In this document: positions 39,055 to 43,217 of the stretch, piece after piece
Position numbering within the stretch: the first letter of the stretch is position 1
How the letters are laid out: each line of letters begins with the position of its first letter
Source of the DNA: Microbacteriaceae bacterium PS02333
Lineage (GTDB): Bacteria > Actinomycetota > Actinomycetes > Actinomycetales > Microbacteriaceae
Direction of reading: 5' to 3'
DNA: 43,217 nt
Assembly: GCA_029959665.1 (NCBI GenBank)
Contig: JASCOI010000016.1
Coordinates: 1 to 43,217, forward strand
Notes under the pieces: generated by a model
What the model was told of the DNA's origin: nothing
Seen by the model: the letters and a program-made list of their open reading frames with translations, nothing else
The model's database searches: none
Translations under genes and position numbers: made by a program

Positions 39055-40010
39055 CCGACGCGCCCGCTCCCATCCGGCTCGGGACCCGTGCCAGCCGGCT
39101 CGCGGTCGCGCAGTCGCAGGACATCGCCGACCGCCTGTCGAAGGCGTCAGGTCGTCCGGTCGAACTCGTCACGGTCATGAGCGAGGGGGACACGAACCGT
39201 GCGTCCCTGGCGTCGCTCGGCGGCACCGGCGTGTTCGCCAGTGCCCTGCGCGAGGCCCTCGTCGCGAACGAGGTCGACGTCCTCGTGCACTCGCTCAAGG
39301 ACCTGCCGACGGCGCCGTACCCGGGGCTCACGATCGGCGCGGTGCCGAAGCGTGCCGACGCCCGTGACGTCCTGGTCGCCCGCAACGCCGCCACGCTCGA
39401 CTCCCTGCCGGAGGGTGCGAAGGTCGGCACGGGCTCGCCCCGTCGCGTCGCGCAGCTCAAGGCGAAGCGCCCCGACCTCGAGGTCGTCGACATCCGCGGC
39501 AACATCGACACCCGCATGGGCCGCGTCGAGGACGACCTCGACGCCGTGGTGCTCGCCGCCGCCGGCCTCGGCCGCATCGAACGGCTGAACGAGGCGACCG
39601 AGCTCCTCGACCTCGGGTTCTGGCCGAGTGCTCCCGGGCAGGGTGCGCTCGCGGTCGAGATCCGTTCCGATGAATCCGACCGGAACCTCCTGGCCGCGCT
39701 CCGCAAGATCGAGCACGCGGCGACGCGGCTGACCGTCTCGGCCGAGCGTCGGGTCCTCGAGAAGCTCGAGGCGGGCTGCTCCGCCCCGATCGGCGCGACG
39801 GCCATCGTCGACGCCGAGATGCTGCTCGTCTCGGCCACGGTCTACCGACCCGACGGGTCCGAGTACCGCACCGCGTCGCACGCCGCCGTCCTCGACGGCT
39901 CGGCGCAGGAACGGCTCGCCGACGCGCTCGAGGTCGGTGACCGCGTCGCGGCCGAGCTCCTCGAGAACGGTGCCGCCGACCTGGCGGACATCGCGACGTC
40001 GTCGGAGTAG
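39051..40010 (+). CDS. hemC: Hydroxymethylbilane synthase (porphobilinogen deaminase)
   Basis: This 319-residue enzyme polymerises four porphobilinogens to hydroxymethylbilane. Seen: IRLGTRASRLAVAQSQDIAD, the active Asp in HSLKDLPT (Asp84), GTGSPRRVAQL, VDIRGNIDTRMGRV and the dipyrromethane cofactor cysteine in LEAGCSAPIGA (Cys243). The GTG start overlaps the cpfC stop by four bases. It ends with TAG two bases before the proposed hemD initiation codon; GGAG in its last codons is the likely hemD ribosome site. Confidence 0.96.
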   Translation: MTDAPAPIRLGTRASRLAVAQSQDIADRLSKASGRPVELVTVMSEGDTNRASLASLGGTGVFASALREALVANEVDVLVHSLKDLPTAPYPGLTIGAVPKRADARDVLVARNAATLDSLPEGAKVGTGSPRRVAQLKAKRPDLEVVDIRGNIDTRMGRVEDDLDAVVLAAAGLGRIERLNEATELLDLGFWPSAPGQGALAVEIRSDESDRNLLAALRKIEHAATRLTVSAERRVLEKLEAGCSAPIGATAIVDAEMLLVSATVYRPDGSEYRTASHAAVLDGSAQERLADALEVGDRVAAELLENGAADLADIATSSE

Positions 40011-40012
40011 CC

Positions 40013-40788
40013 ACGAACACCCCGGCGCCCGTCGTCGTCATCCCGCGGGGTGGCGGCTGGGGCGACCGTGTCGCCGCGGCCGCGCGCGAGCGCGGGCTGG
40101 ACCCACGGATCGTCCCGCTGATCTCGTCGGCACCGCCCGTGGATCCGGTCCCGTTGGAGACGGCGGCCTGGAGGCTCGGATCGCCATCCGCTCTCGGTGA
40201 CGGAACCAGCGTGGCTGGTTACGAATGGATCGTGGTGACCAGTGCGACGGCGGTGCGCGTCCTCGCCGGACGCGTGGCGGTCCTCCCGTCCGGGGTCCGT
40301 GTGGCGGCGGTCGGCGACCGCACCGCGCGGGCCGCCCACGAGGCGGGCTGGGCCGTCCACCTCGTCCCGGCGGAGGCGTCGGCGCGCGGGCTCGTCGACG
40401 CGTTCCCGGACGTGTCCGGCACCGTGCTGTTCCCGCGGTCGGACATCGCCGCTCCCACCGTCGTCGACGGTCTGCGCGCTCGCGGCATCGACGTGGACGA
40501 CGTGGTCGCGTACCGTACCGTGGGGACCGGCGACGAGCCGGCCTTCCTCGACACGGTGCCGGATGCGGTCCTCGTGACGAGCGGCAGCGTCGCCCGCGAG
40601 ATCGCCCGCCGGATGACCCCGCTCGATCCCCGCACGCTCGTGGCGTGCATCGGCCCCGGAACCGCCGCCGACGCCCGCGCCGCGGGACTGCCCGTGCACG
40701 TCGTGGCGCCGGCCCGCTCCGCAGAATCCCTGCTCGACGCCGTCGTCGAGACCCTGAACCAGAACGCCCCCGAACAGGAAGGCACCCC

Positions 40789-40792
<4 letters not shown>
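40013..40792 (+). CDS. hemD: Uroporphyrinogen III synthase, apparent ACG start
   Basis: This is a 259-residue protein if translation starts at the ACG at 40013. It cyclises hydroxymethylbilane to uroporphyrinogen III. HemD-type sequence begins at once: PVVVIPRGGGWGDRVAAAAR, then LDPRIVPLISSAPP. The second part has WIVVTSATAVRVLAG, VRVAAVGDRTARAAHEAGW, DDVVAYRTV, AVLVTSGSVAREIAR and LVACIGPGTAADARAAG. No ATG, GTG or TTG exists in this frame before a GTG at 40139, which would remove about 42 conserved residues. GGAG (40004-40007) sits five bases before ACG-AAC-ACC, where an ATG would be expected. The stop overlaps the hemB start. Confidence 0.85.
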
Positions 40793-41780
<988 letters not shown>

Positions 41781-41781
<1 letters not shown>

Positions 41782-43133
41782 TGACGACCGCAGCTTCTCC
41801 CATGACGAACGGCCAGCTCTTCGGCCGCGCGAAGAACAGCATCCCCGGCGGCGTGAACTCACCGGTCCGCGCCTACGGTTCCGTCGGCGGCACCCCGCGG
41901 TTCCTGGTGTCCGCGAAGGGGCCGTACGTCACCGACGCCGAGGGGCGCGAGTACGTCGACATGGTCGCGTCGTGGGGGCCCGCGATCCTGGGGCACGCGC
42001 ACCCGGGCACGGTCGAGGCCGTTCAGCAGGCCGCCGCACGCGGGCTGTCGTTCGGGGCGTCGACGCCCGGGGAGACCGAGCTCGCCGAACTCGTGAAGCA
42101 GCGGGTGTCGGTCGACGGCGACGGCCCGATCGAGAAGCTCCGACTCGTGTCCACCGGGACCGAGGCCACGATGACGGCGATCCGGCTCGCCCGCGGGTAC
42201 ACCGGTCGTGACCTGCTCGTGAAGTTCGCCGGGCACTACCACGGCCACTCCGACTCCCTGCTGGCAGAGGCCGGCTCCGGCGTCGCGACGCTCGCGCTCC
42301 CCGGGAGCGCCGGCATCACCGCGGAGACGGCGGCGCAGACCCTCGTGCTGCCGTACAACGACCTCGACGCCGTCCGCCGCGCGTTCGACGAGCACTCCGA
42401 GCGCATCGCCGGCGTCATCGTCGAAGCCGCCGCCGCGAACATGGGTGTGCTCGCACCGGAGCGTGGCTTCAACCGGGCGCTCGCGCAGATCGTGCAGTCC
42501 CACGGCGCGCTGCTCATCGTCGACGAGGTCCTCACCGGGTTCCGCGTCGGGTCCGCCGGGTGGTGGGGGCTCGAGGCGTCGAAGGTCGTGCCCGACGGTG
42601 CCGGGTGGAAGCCCGACCTGATCACGTTCGGCAAGGTCATCGGCGGCGGCATGCCCCTCGCCGCGCTCGGTGGTCGCCGCGAGGTCATGGACTTCCTCGC
42701 TCCGCTCGGCCCCGTCTACCAGGCAGGGACGCTCTCCGGGAACCCGCTCGCAGTGGCCGCTGGGATCGCCACGCTCCGTGCGGCGACGGCATCGGTCTAC
42801 GAGTCGCTGAACCGGACGGCGTCGGTGATCTCCACGGCGACGTCGGAGGCGCTGTCGGCCGAGGGGGTCGCGCACACCGTCCAGCGCGCCGGGAACCTGT
42901 TCTCGTTCGCGTTCTCGGAGCAGGCCCCGCGCAACTACGACGACGTGCGGGCGCAGGACACCTGGCGGTACGCGCCGTTCTTCCACGCGATGCTCGACGC
43001 CGGTGTGACGCTGCCGCCGAGTGTGTTCGAGGCGTGGTTCGTCACGGCCGCCCACGACGACCGTGCCGTCGGGCGGGTGCTCGACGCGCTGCCCGCTGCG
43101 GCGAAGGCGGCTGCAGCGGCGACGGCTCCCTGA
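41781..43133 (+). CDS. hemL: Glutamate-1-semialdehyde 2,1-aminomutase
   Basis: This 450-residue PLP enzyme of the class-III aminotransferase fold makes 5-aminolevulinate from the HemA product. Seen: [52 protein letters not shown], the cofactor aspartate in [12 protein letters not shown] and the PLP lysine in [13 protein letters not shown] (Lys285), then [12 protein letters not shown]. It completes the C5 route with hemA. It is the last gene of the chdC-hemL unit. Confidence 0.97.
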
Positions 43134-43217
43134 GGGCTCGGCCCGCTCGGCTTGCTCGTCCCGCTCGTCCCGCTTGTCTGCGCGGGGTGACGGCCGCCGG
43201 GGCAGGGGGAACCCCGG
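43134..43217. other. Intergenic tail after hemL
   Basis: No gene is seen. The first half has short imperfect repeats (GCTCGGC, CCCGCTCGT). The last 21 bases could form a six-base stem (CCGGGG 43197-43202, CCCCGG 43212-43217) that may be a terminator but is cut by the window edge. Confidence 0.3.

Overview
The window looks like chromosome from a high-GC actinobacterium of the family Microbacteriaceae, probably Curtobacterium or a close relative. The evidence is the very GC-rich third codon positions, frequent GTG starts, many 4-base ATGA/GTGA gene overlaps, a NucS-type mismatch endonuclease, a LAxTG-anchored surface protein, and a coproporphyrin-dependent haem pathway with ChdC/HemQ and an Fe-S type ferrochelatase. 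The genus is an inference. No tRNA, rRNA, CRISPR array, insertion sequence or prophage was recognised.

Layout. 1-5.6 kb: the 3' end of a DhaL-type kinase gene overlapping a triosephosphate-isomerase-like gene (probably sugar-phosphate catabolism), an SDR protein, a small hypothetical, MarR and TetR regulators, and a two-gene sugar oxidoreductase/isomerase operon. 5.6-7.1 kb: an MFS transporter divergent from that operon, with a 23-bp palindromic operator at its promoter and a second, weaker site at the operon promoter. 7.2-12.3 kb: single housekeeping or accessory genes (esterase, TetR, GNAT, NUDIX, VOC, P-loop kinase, NmrA-like). 12.3-20.7 kb: three transporters of the MFS/MATE type, a HAD phosphatase, NucS, a LacI regulator and a uracil/xanthine permease, separated by three intergenic palindromic repeat elements. 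20.8-25.2 kb: a sortase-type surface protein, an M13 metallopeptidase and a beta-lactamase-fold protein that has lost its catalytic motifs.

25.3-29.2 kb (minus strand): a nine-gene Asp23/Gls24 envelope-stress-like operon with two Asp23-type proteins, a third Asp23 domain fused to a long LEA-like helical tail, small membrane proteins, an AmaP-like membrane anchor and a CsbD protein. 29.4-32.2 kb: an AraC regulator with a second, truncated AraC domain, a DUF4232-like lipoprotein, a small repeat protein (xSDIPGE repeats) and a NUDIX gene that appears to start at CTG.

32.2-43.1 kb: a complete haem pathway. hemA is divergent from hemE-cgoX. A three-gene YtxH / DUF1469 / DUF3618 membrane cassette follows, then chdC-cpfC-hemC-hemD-hemB-hemL as one tightly overlapping unit. 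Together these carry glutamyl-tRNA through ALA, uroporphyrinogen III and coproporphyrin to haem b. The hemD reading frame has no ATG/GTG/TTG at its homologous start; an ACG with a Shine-Dalgarno sequence sits there instead.

Many genes in the window have a -10-like hexamer 6-8 nt before the start codon, which suggests leaderless transcripts. There is no gene-free stretch longer than about 230 bases.
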